A program made the translations under genes and the position numbers. The notes beneath the pieces are model-generated. The model did not search any database. It was not told where the DNA came from and was given only the letters and a program-made list of their open reading frames with translations. This document shows, in pieces, positions 18,387 to 28,848 of a DNA stretch of 64,000 nt. Location of the stretch: positions 2,852,001-2,916,000 of the forward strand of contig JAEUWY010000001.1 in assembly GCA_022059125.1 (NCBI GenBank), given 5' to 3'. Source of the DNA: Corynespora cassiicola. Lineage: Eukaryota > Ascomycota > Dothideomycetes > Pleosporales > Corynesporascaceae. How positions within the stretch are numbered: the first letter of the stretch is position 1; every line of letters begins with the position of its first letter.

Positions 18387-21269
18387 ATGGCCTGTGGTTC
18401 TGGGTGTTGTGGCGCTCCCCAGTCTCCTCCTGCGGATCAACAAGTCTCAACTATACAACCGGCATCCAATGATACAGACAGCTGCTGTGGCAGCAAGGAT
18501 GAGTCTACAAGCAGCTCGACGACCACTTGTCAGGGCGCTTGCTGCTCGCCACTACAGCAAGTTTCCTTCCAGAAAAAGTCATCCTCAGCTCGTCCTTCGA
18601 TTGAGTCCTGCGCCTCGGCTGACTCTTGCTGCGCACCCAAAACATCTGGACCATGCTCTTCAGCTAAGAAAACATCCTACGCTGGCACTAGCTGCAACGA
18701 TGCAAGGCGGCCAGCAGCTTTTGATACCTGCTGCGACAAAAAGAAGACGGGAATAAACCACGAAATAAAGGATATCCAGTCTTGCGTCGGGTCCGACAGT
18801 GATGCTGAGCTTGGCCTTGCAGGCAAGGAGCACGTCGTGCTCAGTATCTCGGGAATGACTTGCACTGGATGCGAGACGAAACTTTCGCGGACTCTAGCGA
18901 CACTGCCATCCATCACGAAACTGAAGACTAGCCTGGTACTTTCGCGCGCTGAATTCGATTTGGATACCGGCATTCAATCCGTGGCCGAAGTCATTAAACA
19001 TTTGGAGAGGACGACGGAGTTCAAGTGTGAGAAGGTCACAAATCGGGGTTCTACTATTGACCTGGTCTGTACCACCAGCAACCCCACAGACATAATCAAT
19101 GGGGATTGGCCAAATGGAGTTCTCGAAATCAGGGCTATTGACAAGAAAACGATACGTGTTGACTTTGACGCCCAAGTCATTGGTGCGCGAGAGCTTGTCG
19201 AGAAGGGCTGGCCAAACCCCATGGAGCTAGCTCCGCCAAGCGCCGACCCTACTCTAGATGCTGGTGCTCAACACGTCCGTCGTGTAGGGTACATGACACT
19301 TTTGTCTATTCTATTGACGATTCCTGTGTTGGTTTTGGCATGGGCACCACTGCCGAACAAGAGTCAAAAAGAGATTACATTCGGTGCTATCTCGCTGGCT
19401 TTTGCGACTATAATTCAGTTCGTAGTCGCCGGGCCGTTTTACCCAAAAGCTCTGAAAGCCCTAGTGTTTTCAAGGGTGATTGAGATGGATCTTCTTATTG
19501 TGCTGAGCACAAGTGCTGCGTACATCTTCTCAGTAGTAGCATTCGGCTATCTTGTCAACCATCGACCCTTATCAACTGGCGAATTCTTTGAGACCAGCAC
19601 GCTTCTGGTCACGCTTATTATGGTTGGCAGGTTCATTGCAGCCTTTTCTCGTCAGAAAGCTGTCGAGTCCATCTCCATCCGATCGCTACAAACCTCATCT
19701 GCCACCCTTGTCCACCCAACCGGAGACTCCATCGAGAAAGAGATTGACGCAAGGCTGCTCCAATATGGCGATGTTTTCAAGGTTTCCCCAGATTCGCGCA
19801 TACCAACTGATGGTACAGTCTTATCAGGTACTTCCGAGGTCGACGAATCCATGCTTACTGGTGAATCGAAGCCTGTTGAAAAGTCAAAAGGATCCACAAT
19901 CATTGCTGGATCTATCAATGGTTCGGGAGTGCTCACTGTCCGACTCACTCGAGTTCCCGGGGACAATACCATCAGTACAATCGCTAGTATGGTTGACGAA
20001 GCCAAGCTTTCCAAGCCCAAGATCCAAGAGATAGCGGACCAGGTGGCAACATATTTTGTTCCTGTCGTCATATCCATCACTGTTGTGGTCTTCTGCATCT
20101 GGGTGGCCATTGGCATAGCAGTTCAGAAAAAAGCAGCGTCTGAGGCAACGATTCAAGCAATCACTTACGCAATCACTGTCCTGATTGTATCCTGCCCTTG
20201 TGCTATTGGTCTTGCAGTTCCGATGGTTATTGTGGTAGCAACTGGTGTTGCTGCTGAGAGAGGCGTCATTTTCAAATCCGCAGACGCCATTGAAATTGCC
20301 TGGAAGACGACCCACGTTGTCTTTGATAAGACGGGTACTCTGACTCAAGGGAAGCTGACCGTTGCTCGGGAAGAATACGTGGACCCCTCATTTCATAAAA
20401 AGAGCCTTCTCCTAGGGCTTATCGATAGCAGCAAACATCCGGTTTCTGTTGCAATTGCGAACCATCTCAAATCCGAAGGTGTCGTTGCCGCCACAGTTTC
20501 TAATCCAAAGAACGTTGTAGGAAAAGGTGTCGAAGGCATTTTTACCCATTATACCCTTCGTGCAGGCAACTCAAGATGGCTTGGCCTTTCGAACAATGCG
20601 CTAGTCCAGTCAATACTTTCCCAAGGCTACACTGCTTTCTGCTTCGCTGTTAACGGCGAATTAACTGCCGCATTTGGTCTAGAAGACTCCCTCCGAGAGG
20701 ATGCACTTTATACGGTAACTAAACTACAGGAGAGCAACATTGCGGTCCATGTCCTTTCCGGTGATGACGACGGCGCTGTCCGTGCAGTTACGACCCAGCT
20801 TGGCATTCCTGCAGCTAACGTTCAATCTCGCTGTACTCCGGCAGACAAGCAGAATTACATCAATGAGCTGCTCGCTACTCCGGACCCACGCAGATCAAAG
20901 AAAAAGCCTAAGAGACCTGTTGTTATGTTCTGCGGAGACGGAACGAATGATGCAGTTGCTCTTGCTCAAGCCTCTATTGGTGTACATATGAACGAAGGCA
21001 CCGACGTAGCCAAATCTGCGGCAGACGTCGTTCTCATGCGCCCAAGCCTTGCTGGCATTCTTATTTCCATCGCTGTTAGTCGAAAATCGATTTCCCGCAT
21101 CGTATTTAATTTTGGCTGGAGCTTTGTATACAACGTCTTCGCCATCTTGCTTGCGGCGGGGGCTTTTGTACATGCAAGGATCCCACCTGAGTTCGCCGGG
21201 CTAGGTGAACTCGTTAGTGTGCTACCAGTAGTTGCTGCTGGGATGCTACTCAAATGGGCTAGGATTTGA
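18387..21269 (+). CDS. P1B-type heavy-metal ATPase, CrpA/Pca1-like Cu/Cd exporter
   Basis: ATP-driven pump that exports Cu(I) or Cd(II) across the plasma or an internal membrane; specificity is inferred from family. The 960-residue protein starts at MACGSGCCGAP; the frame is open 35 codons further up, but that segment looks like leader. Residues 1-130 carry repeated CC/SCC motifs (GSGCCG, DSCCGS, GACCSP, DSCCAP, DTCCDK), as in fungal CrpA and yeast Pca1. One HMA domain follows with GMTCTGC (156-162). Catalytic blocks: TGES (491-494), the CPC metal site in membrane helix 6 (603-605), DKTGT with the phosphorylated Asp647, HP (684-685), and GDGTND (850-855). Eight transmembrane helices are expected. 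No introns. A poly-T tract of over 20 bases follows at 21298. Confidence 0.93.
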   Translation: MACGSGCCGAPQSPPADQQVSTIQPASNDTDSCCGSKDESTSSSTTTCQGACCSPLQQVSFQKKSSSARPSIESCASADSCCAPKTSGPCSSAKKTSYAGTSCNDARRPAAFDTCCDKKKTGINHEIKDIQSCVGSDSDAELGLAGKEHVVLSISGMTCTGCETKLSRTLATLPSITKLKTSLVLSRAEFDLDTGIQSVAEVIKHLERTTEFKCEKVTNRGSTIDLVCTTSNPTDIINGDWPNGVLEIRAIDKKTIRVDFDAQVIGARELVEKGWPNPMELAPPSADPTLDAGAQHVRRVGYMTLLSILLTIPVLVLAWAPLPNKSQKEITFGAISLAFATIIQFVVAGPFYPKALKALVFSRVIEMDLLIVLSTSAAYIFSVVAFGYLVNHRPLSTGEFFETSTLLVTLIMVGRFIAAFSRQKAVESISIRSLQTSSATLVHPTGDSIEKEIDARLLQYGDVFKVSPDSRIPTDGTVLSGTSEVDESMLTGESKPVEKSKGSTIIAGSINGSGVLTVRLTRVPGDNTISTIASMVDEAKLSKPKIQEIADQVATYFVPVVISITVVVFCIWVAIGIAVQKKAASEATIQAITYAITVLIVSCPCAIGLAVPMVIVVATGVAAERGVIFKSADAIEIAWKTTHVVFDKTGTLTQGKLTVAREEYVDPSFHKKSLLLGLIDSSKHPVSVAIANHLKSEGVVAATVSNPKNVVGKGVEGIFTHYTLRAGNSRWLGLSNNALVQSILSQGYTAFCFAVNGELTAAFGLEDSLREDALYTVTKLQESNIAVHVLSGDDDGAVRAVTTQLGIPAANVQSRCTPADKQNYINELLATPDPRRSKKKPKRPVVMFCGDGTNDAVALAQASIGVHMNEGTDVAKSAADVVLMRPSLAGILISIAVSRKSISRIVFNFGWSFVYNVFAILLAAGAFVHARIPPEFAGLGELVSVLPVVAAGMLLKWARI

Positions 21270-21329
21270 GTAAAGTATAGGGTAGTAATATCTAGCCTTT
21301 TTTTTTTTTTTTTTTTTTTTTTATAGCTA

Positions 21330-21652
21330 TGTGGTGTTTGCTTGGATTGGCTTCATGGCGGTTGCAGCACGGATATCTTACCCCAAATCTTGGAATTTCC
21401 ATCCAGGAATCGAAGTGTGTATTGCCGACGCATGCGAGAATACCTGCAACCAAGTCGGTCTGTCTCGACGCGAACTTGGGGGACATGGCATATAGTACAA
21501 AGATGGTTGTCGCACCAATCTTAATCGTCTTGACATGCAATTACCCCTGCCGTTGCCACTATGCTCTCCAGGCCAACTTGCAAGCTTCCCACCAGTTTCT
21601 CGCCGATGCCATAGAGTCCTACACTGTCATCTACCTCGGCATATTGTTCTGA
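21330..21652 (+). pseudogene. Decayed fragment of the 22.8 kb membrane-protein family
   Basis: Bases 21340-21455 match 23190-23300 of the intact gene downstream. The translated relic reads WIGF--VAA-IS...W-FHPGI--CIADACENTC against WIGF--VAA-VS...WEFHPGI--CIADACENTC. The reading frame then hits a stop at 21491-21493. A second stretch, 21535-21652, encodes a hydrophobic C-terminus (QANLQAS...TVIYLG-LF, stop) that is repeated in degraded form at 24548-24669. The relic lacks any upstream start and most of the family, and begins just after a long poly-T tract. It is best read as a broken local duplicate. Confidence 0.8.
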
Positions 21653-22787
21653 ATATATTGCACAAGATTGATCTCTTCCAAAGCCATGATTAATTATCAG
21701 TGCTTATAGACCTGTTGAGTGTATTATGATTCTCGGTTTTCTCGAACCATCACAGGCTCGACTTTTTTTCGTCACGTTCGCAGGCTTGCCCTGAGCTAAA
21801 CCCATCAATATTGTTAAAAAGGGTGTGCGTGTATAAAATATAGTCGCTTTCGCGGAATAATGTATGATGCTTTCCACAATATATCACCTGTAAGATGGCA
21901 TAAACGAGATGCCAGTGTTTAATTGACTGAAGCATTTTATCCGCTACTGACTGGTGAGTGGAACTCCACCCTGACGCCTTAGACGATTATTTCCATCCAG
22001 TCCCGACTACTGACCGGTGAATTCCTTCTAAGATCGAACCAGTGGCAGTGTAATAAGATACGGATTGGAACTGTGCAGGAAATATATTACTTGCAGTATC
22101 GAACGTTCTTTGGTTTATTTTGGCCCCCAAATGGCCGCCTAAATGACCCATGATAGGGCCGTCTGAGCCACTGACGTCAACATAAAGCACGATATATTGA
22201 GCTAAGCGCCGACACGTAGCGAGCCCGCGGAAGAGGTAATAATGGGTTGTAGCACCTATGAAACAATACTTGTGGATACATGAATAAAATTGGAATTATT
22301 CGGAATTCATAGAGAAAGATCACCCAATGTGATGTTGTCCTTAATTTGCAAACCTTTTGAGTAGTCGACACGCACTCGCGACCGATTATTTACTCAATTA
22401 GCTGTGCTGAGCCACAATTATTGACACGAGGCAATTATGCACTGCCCCAAATGGAGAATGAAAAAGTAGAGCAATTGGATATCACGGCATATCCGAGGCG
22501 GTTTAAGTGGTTGATACTCGCTGCGAAGAGATTATGTGGGTCTCCTTGAAGCTGACACAGGATCTTTAAATGCACAGCGACGCCCATCGGGGCACCTCTC
22601 ATAGCTTTCAAATATTCTTATTCATACCAAAAACATATTGAATTCGTAAGTTCAATAAAAAACGGCATTGGGTCGATCCCAAAATCCTTTCCCCAGTTTC
22701 TGCTCAAATCTCCATTCACGACACGCGAAACGGGAGCACGAATTCCGCCCGGCTGGGACTCATCAACATTATCCTTCATCCTAGAAA
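21653..22787. other. AT-rich spacer between relic and intact family member
   Basis: No gene recognised. It holds minor direct repeats (TACTGACTGGTGA near 21945 and TACTGACCGGTGA near 22007). The 5' UTR and promoter of the next gene must lie in the last few hundred bases. Confidence 0.5.
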
Positions 22788-24407
22788 ATGGCACCCGTGC
22801 CAGAAATCCCAAGGGATACGCAGGTGCCGCCACCTGAGCTCCCTGAAATGCCAAAGGATGTGAGGGTGCAAGGGGTTGCTTGTGCTTATGCCATTAGTGG
22901 GATGTATTGCGAACCGCAGCGAGCGCTATTGTATTTCTGCTGCGCGTACATGTTCTTCTTACGCTTCTCTAAATGGATAACGATGACTGCAGCTGCTTAT
23001 ATAATGATTTTTTCAACAACAGCCGCATTGCACATTATCATTTTGTCATTGGACTCGGAGTGGACCATCGACCTGGACATTGTTGCGGCACCTCTAATCG
23101 TGTACACTTCTCTTACCACTGGTGTATGCATGCTACTTTTCACGCCTCACAACGCCAAGATGAGAGTGAAAGTTGTGATTTACATTTGGATTGGGTTCTT
23201 ATTGGTTGCAGCATGCGTGTCTTGGTTTACCTTCTGGGAATTCCATCCAGGGATCAAGGCATGCATTGCCGACGCATGCGAGAACACTTGTAATTCAGAT
23301 AACATGCATTTTGCTCTGACAAGAGCTATTCACGACGACTTAAAAGATTTTCTCCATACTGAAATTCAAGGAATATTACCGGATCTCACCAAAGATACAA
23401 CCAACCCTTTGGATCTAGCAGAGCAGCTCCTTCTCCATTACAAAGGGAATCTGGACGCCATCGGAATCTACGCTATAACGCAACACTTGATTGATCAGTA
23501 CAATACGTCGAGTCCTTTTCTTCGCTTTCTCAAATTAATATTTGTGTCGGGACATTGGGCCACTTTTTGCAGTTTTGCTTTTCTAAAACGTGCTTGCGGT
23601 GTACCTTTCGTGCGGAACACTGTGTACTGTCGCATAACCATGGACGAGAAAGTGTCAAAGCGGAGCGTCTCACGTCGAAATCAAGAGCTCCTGAGCTATG
23701 GCAGACTATTCCTGGAAATTTCGGCCATAGCATTCCCTCCTCTTTGCCTGCTCCTGGCCTACAACAACATTCATGTCAAAACCCTGCCTTATTTAGGTTA
23801 TTGGGAGATTCCGCATGGCACCTGCCCAAGAAAAACCGCGTCAATTTTTCGCCGATGTATTGCAAAGATGTGTGCCAGCATAGCATACATCTGGATGAGG
23901 TGTGGTCTCTTCATCGTTACAGTGTCCTTTGGCCTTTCATTTATTATAGAGAATGAAAAAACCTTTAGACGGTTACCGTTCCCCGAGGAAGAAACCTGGT
24001 TGCATGCGGGACAATGGACAGTGTGGATTGGCATAGCATTGGTCTTGATTGTGGGTTGTGTACAGAACCTATTCTTCCCAGAGACTGAAACGAGCGATAT
24101 TTGGAGTTTGTATCAACTGGAGCGCCCGTCGACGGAGCCGCCGTCATGGCTATGTGGGTGGGAGACTGGCTGGTGTTGGCTGATAGCTGCGAGAGCAGAT
24201 TTGAATGAGTTTGTGACGTGGTGGAGAAACCCAATGGAGGTTTCGTGGCCAAGTAGGAGCTGGATTAGGTCAAAGGATGGCTACCATGTCAACGAACCAT
24301 CTGAAGAGCTATCTGAAGAGCTATTACTACTTCATAGATATGCTGAGGAACCACGTCTTCAAAAGAAATCTACGCGATGGCAGGGCGAGCAATTTAAGAT
24401 TTTATAG
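22788..24407 (+). CDS. Uncharacterised multi-spanning membrane protein with CIADAC cysteine motif
   Basis: Intronless 539-residue protein with an ATG in AAAATGGCA context. A Pro-rich N-terminus is followed by hydrophobic segments near residues 44-85, 98-120, 126-152, 245-265, 307-325, 362-385 and 410-430. After the third lies WEFHPG...CIADACENTC, a Cys motif predicted to face the lumen or outside. The region between the third and fourth segments is soluble and helical. The C-terminal block (GQW--W, ETETSDIW, ERP----PSWLCGWE--W) is shared with the short paralogue at 13765. A broken copy lies just upstream and a second relic just downstream, so this is a local gene family. I do not recognise a function or a named domain. 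Confidence 0.75.
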   Translation: MAPVPEIPRDTQVPPPELPEMPKDVRVQGVACAYAISGMYCEPQRALLYFCCAYMFFLRFSKWITMTAAAYIMIFSTTAALHIIILSLDSEWTIDLDIVAAPLIVYTSLTTGVCMLLFTPHNAKMRVKVVIYIWIGFLLVAACVSWFTFWEFHPGIKACIADACENTCNSDNMHFALTRAIHDDLKDFLHTEIQGILPDLTKDTTNPLDLAEQLLLHYKGNLDAIGIYAITQHLIDQYNTSSPFLRFLKLIFVSGHWATFCSFAFLKRACGVPFVRNTVYCRITMDEKVSKRSVSRRNQELLSYGRLFLEISAIAFPPLCLLLAYNNIHVKTLPYLGYWEIPHGTCPRKTASIFRRCIAKMCASIAYIWMRCGLFIVTVSFGLSFIIENEKTFRRLPFPEEETWLHAGQWTVWIGIALVLIVGCVQNLFFPETETSDIWSLYQLERPSTEPPSWLCGWETGWCWLIAARADLNEFVTWWRNPMEVSWPSRSWIRSKDGYHVNEPSEELSEELLLLHRYAEEPRLQKKSTRWQGEQFKIL

Positions 24408-24547
24408 CTATATTAATTTCGAAAGAGCTACGGGAGTCCTTTTTTCTCCGCTTTGCTGGGCCAGGACTAAGCAGTATGAAGAAACAAGAGGCATAGACAG
24501 AATTTAGATAGTATAAATATAAGTGCCTAATATGTTCTAGTTGTTTT

Positions 24548-24669
24548 GATACGTAATTGTTTCTGCTATTGCAACTATGCTCTCCCAGGCCAACTTGCAA
24601 GCCGCCCTCCAGTGTCTCTCCGATGTCATAGAATGTTGCACCGTCATTTACCTCGGCCTGTTGTTCTGA
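24548..24669 (+). pseudogene. Second relic of the membrane-protein family C-terminus
   Basis: Bases 24548-24669 match 21535-21652 over about 120 bp. The encoded pattern MLSQANLQAALQ-L-D-IE--TVIYLGLLF, stop, is conserved with several changes at third codon positions (GTC/ATT/TAC/CTC/GGC), which shows it was once translated. No upstream gene body in that frame is present, and it is not part of the intact gene, which stops at 24407. A frameshift relative to the other copy lies in the run CTCTCC(C)AGG. Confidence 0.7.
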
Positions 24670-25768
24670 AGACTGCACTAGTTCTGCCATGACTATGTGT
24701 CAATAGATGGAGTCGCACTTCGGGCTTTGAGTATGCGCGAGCCTAGGTATACCAAGGGTTGTTAGAGTGTGGTAGACTAGGGAGATGTGCAGGCGAGCCA
24801 TGGTTCGGAACTCGTCCCCGCGTAAGATGCACATGTTAATGTGGGATGACGCGAGACTCCATCTACGTGGAAGAGTGCGATTACCAAATGGGGAAGACGA
24901 TGTAGGTGGCCTAACGAGCACATCAGCTCGTCCAAGACGGGGCGAAAGGCGGTTGATGGGGTTCACAGCGTGCCTAGGGGCGACCAAGCCACCCAGAGGC
25001 CACATGGGCCCCCCATGACGGTGGACCACGTGAGCACGCATTCATATGCCTCGCTCCACAGGTGGATACCCGCCAGGCCAGCCCACTTGGCGGGCGAATA
25101 GAAGAAGAGCAGTCGGCCTCGGTATGTCGACGAGGCCCGAGTGTCTCGTCTCGTACGAAGAGCGACGAGGCCGAAGCACAAGCAGCCACATGGGCTCTTG
25201 GGTCAGGCAGGAGGCAGCAAGTGAGACGGCCTGCGGCCTGTGACCAGAGGAGGCAGAGGGCAAGGATGGCGCATGCATGGCGAGGAGGCTCCTCGGCTGA
25301 CGCAAGTTAACCGACACCGCCAGGGCCGCCCCGACAACGGCGCCGATGGCTGGCGAGTGTGGAGATCCGGGGAAGCTCTCTCTCAGCGCGGGCGGCGGGC
25401 GGCGGGCGGCAGGTGGCAGTATTGAAAACACCAGAGCAGCCATTGCTGTCTCACCACGGGCGCTGATCGGGGCGGGCGAGGGGCGGCGGCAGGCTCTGGG
25501 CAGGGCTATAAAATGCCCACAAGGCGTCGGGCAAGCGGACTTGGTCGTCTCTGCACGTCACGCCGGTCGCTGGTCAGCATATCCGACGTGTGCCGAGGCA
25601 TTTCCTCCGCTGCAGCAGCGCGACACGGCCACCATCGCCGAACCAGAAGTAGTCTCGCCCGCCGCACAAAACCCAGACGCGTCCACCGAGGCCCAGGGAT
25701 AGTTGATAATACGCCGTCATTCTCCCCTCATACCGCCCTCACCTGCTCCTCCTCTGACCTCCCTTCAG
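24670..25768. promoter_or_regulatory. GC-rich upstream region of carnitine acetyltransferase with CCTCGG elements
   Basis: Base composition becomes GC-rich after 24.8 kb. CCTCGG or its complement CCGAGG lies at 25117-25122, 25291-25296, 25593-25598 and 25686-25691. CCTCGG is the core known to bind the FarA/FarB (CTF1) zinc-cluster activators of fatty-acid use in Aspergillus and relatives. ORFs in this stretch overlap on both strands and lack family resemblance. Regulation is inferred from motif content only. Confidence 0.5.
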
Positions 25769-27967
25769 ATGTTCACTGCAGCCGCCCGCGCAAGAGCTCC
25801 CGCCTCTGCCTCGCTCCTCCGCCGCCAGCTCCTGCCCCAGCACCTCCCAAAGGTACCTTTCACAAGCCCCAGAAGGCCATCATGATGCCGCCAGACCTTC
25901 CCTCTGACCTGCTCTGAACAGATCGCCGCCATGGCGCCCGTCAATTCGCGGCGGCAGAACTCGTCGCTGCCAGCTGGTCAGTCGCCCGTCTCTCTTTCAC
26001 ATGCTAGCACAGCAGAGCTCCCAGCAGGAGCCTCAATAGGCGCGCATACATTTATACCCACAGAAGCTGATATTCTGCCAAATATCCAGGCTACAAGGAG
26101 GACCACAGCAAAGGCGCCATGCTGCGCTTCGAGGACTCGCTCCCCCGCCTGCCCGTGCCAACCCTCGAGGAGACGGCCAAGCGGTACCTCAAGTCCGTTC
26201 ACCCGCTGCTCTCCAAGACCGAGTTCGAGGCCACCACCAAGGCCGTCAATGACTTTGTCGCCCCGGGCGGGCCCGGCGAGCTGCTCCAGCAGCGTCTGAT
26301 TGCGCGGAGGGAGCGCCCAGAGGTCAAGAACTGGATCTACGACTGGTGGAACGAGGCCGCCTACATGGCCTACCGCGACCCCGTCGTGCCCTACGTCAGC
26401 TACTTCTACTCGCACAGGGACGATCGCAAGCGGAGACAGCCTGCCAAGCGCGCTGCCGCCATTTCGACCGCCGTGCTCGAGTTCAAGAAGATGGTGGACC
26501 AGGGCTCGCTCGAGCCCGAGTACATGAAGAAGCTGCCCATGGCCATGAGCTCGTACGAGTTCATGTTCAACTGCAGCCGTGTGCCCAAGAAGCCCGCCGA
26601 CGACACCGTCAAGTTCCCCCACAAGGAGAACGCGCACATCATTGTCATCAGGAAGAACCAGTTCTGGAAGGTCGCCCACGAGGTCGACGGCAAGCAGCTC
26701 AACACCAGCGAGCTCCAGCTGCAGTTTGAGCGCATCCTGGAGAAGGCCGAGAAGTCTGCTCCGGTCGGCATCCTCACTTCGCAGAACCGCGACGTCTGGT
26801 CCGAGGTGTACCCGCGCCTGAAGGCTGCTTCGGACGTGAACGCCGCCAGCATCGAAGCCATTGAGTCGGCCTCGTTCATTGTCTGCTTGGACGATGCCTC
26901 CCCCGTGACGCTCGAGGAGCGCGCACACCAGTACTGGCATGGCGACGGCCAGAACCGCTGGTTCGACAAGCCGCTGCAGTTCATCGTCAACGAGAACGGC
27001 ACCTCTGGCTTCATGGGCGAGCACTCGATGATGGACGGCACCCCCACGCACCGCCTGAACGACTACGCCAACCAGCAAATCTTCTCCAACGCCCTCCCCT
27101 TCGACGACCCCTCGGTCCGCTCCAGCCTCCCCAACCCCAAGCCACTCCGCTTCACCCTCACGCCCGAGCTCCAAAAGGACATCGACGCCGCCCAGGCCCA
27201 CTTCTCGGGCCAGATTGGCGCCCACGAGCTGCGCGTCCAGGCCTACCAGGGCTACGGCAAGGGCCTGATCAAGAAGTTCAAGTGCAGCCCCGACGCCTAC
27301 GTGCAGATGATCATCCAGCTCGCATACCACAAGTTCTACGGCAAGAACCGCCCCACGTACGAGTCGGCCGCCACGCGCCGCTTCCAGCAGGGCCGCACTG
27401 AGACGTGCCGTACCGTGTCGGACGAATCCGTCGCCTTTTGCAACGCCATGGCCGACCCGGACGTTACCCCCGAGCAGGCTCAGAAGCTGTTCCGCGCCGC
27501 CATCAACTCGCACGTCGCCTACATCACCGACGCGTCCGACGGCCGCGGCGTGGACCGCCACCTCTTTGGCCTCAAGAAGTGCCTCAAGGAGGGCGAGGAT
27601 GTGCCCAGCTTGTACAAGGACCCCGCCTACTCGTACAGCTCCACGTGGTACATTAGCAGCTCGCAGCTCAGCTCCGAGTACTTCAACGGCTATGGCTGGA
27701 GCCAGGTCGTGGATGACGGGTGGGGTATCGCGTACATGATTAACGAGAACTCGATACAGTTTAACGTTGTGTCCAAGGGCTTGGGCTCGGTATGTACTTT
27801 CCTTCTCTTCCTTTCACTTGGTTTGAAACTGCAGGGCCGCAATGTGTGGGACGCTGGCTAACCTAGCTTGCCTATAGGAGAAGATGAGCTTCTACCTCAA
27901 CGAAGCCGCGGGCGATATCCGCGACCTCATGCTCCCCACCCTCGACGCTCCCAAGGCAAAGTTGTAG
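25769..27967 (+). CDS. Carnitine O-acetyltransferase, dual mitochondrial/peroxisomal
   Basis: Transfers acetyl groups between CoA and carnitine, shuttling acetyl units from peroxisome to mitochondrion. Exons 25769-25852, 25922-25976, 26090-27789 and 27878-27967 give 642 residues. Residues 1-28 (MFTAAARARAPASASLLRRQ...) form a basic amphipathic mitochondrial presequence. A second in-frame ATG right after intron 1 (25931, codon 32) would give a form without it. The C-terminus ends in AKL, a PTS1 peroxisomal signal. The catalytic histidine lies in GEHSMMDGTP (His358). The choline/carnitine acyltransferase domain fills the rest, beginning at LPRLPVPTLEETAKRYL and including the STWYISSSQL and GYG---DDGWGIAY blocks. 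Length matches fungal AcuJ/Cat2 enzymes. Confidence 0.95.
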
Positions 27968-28848
27968 ACTCGCCTACACTTGTCCGCCTGCCGAAACCTT
28001 GTGCGATGCGATGCCCCCCTTTCCTACCCATCATCCCGCTTTCGATTCGTGCAATGACATGTTCTTTTTTTTTGTATATAGACTGTGCGAGTGGAGGGAT
28101 GTGTATGGGAGGGAGGGGAAGGGGAAGAAAGGAAGAGCGGGGAAATTTTGTATCTCTGAATCGATGGATTGCGCGCCGTATGCATGCTGAGAGGGAAGAT
28201 AGATGTAGAGTACCGTATGCGATGCCGTGCCATGCCGTGCCATGTCATGTTGGCATCGGCAAAATCAAGCGTTGGCCTTGTTTCCGTGTACTGCTTTGCC
28301 TTGCTTTGCATCATTGTTGTGTTTATACTTTTTCCCTGAAACGCTGGAGATGTGAAAGAAGCAGAGAGAGAGCGAGAGCGACATCGGCCCCCAGCTCAGC
28401 TCAGCTCAGCTCAGCTCGCAGCTGCGGAACCGCGCGCGGCCACTCCCCCGCGTCCCGTCGCCCCCAAGCAAGCCAAGTTCCCCTCCGCCCGGCTGTCTGC
28501 ATGCATCACGTGCGCATCCATTGCTGGTGGCAGCTGAGCAGCAATTTTTTTCTCAATGGAAAAAGCAAATAATTCAATATTCAATATTCGATATTCGATA
28601 TTCGATATTCAATAGCCATAGACACATAGAGCAAAGGTGGATATTTTTAAGCCTAGGTTACAGAAACCAAGAATCTACGCACACAAGTCGTTGCGCCTAC
28701 CATCCGCCCGAATCCATGGCGCATCCAGATCCCAGTTCCAGTCCAGTCCCAGTCCCGGTGCGTCCCATCATACAAGCGCTGGAAAGCAGAGTCACTCCTT
28801 CACCGTCGTCTACTACTGTACACCTCCTTCGTCATCTACAAGATTTGT
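27968..28848. other. Convergent spacer with microsatellites
   Basis: 3' flanks of the carnitine acetyltransferase and malate dehydrogenase genes. It holds a pentamer run of AGCTC at about 28392-28418, a heptamer run of CRATATT (six units, 28575-28614), a TGCCGTGCCA-type run near 28225 and CAGTCC repeats near 28740. No gene seen. Confidence 0.7.

Noticed and set aside
24785..25443. Overlapping ORFs before carnitine acetyltransferase
   Set aside because: Open on both strands due to GC-rich composition; no conserved motif, and the stretch is best read as promoter.
25978..27561. 527-codon open frame on the minus strand
   Set aside because: It lies exactly opposite the carnitine acetyltransferase coding exon. 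GC-rich codon bias keeps the antisense frame open; the sense frame has the conserved domain.
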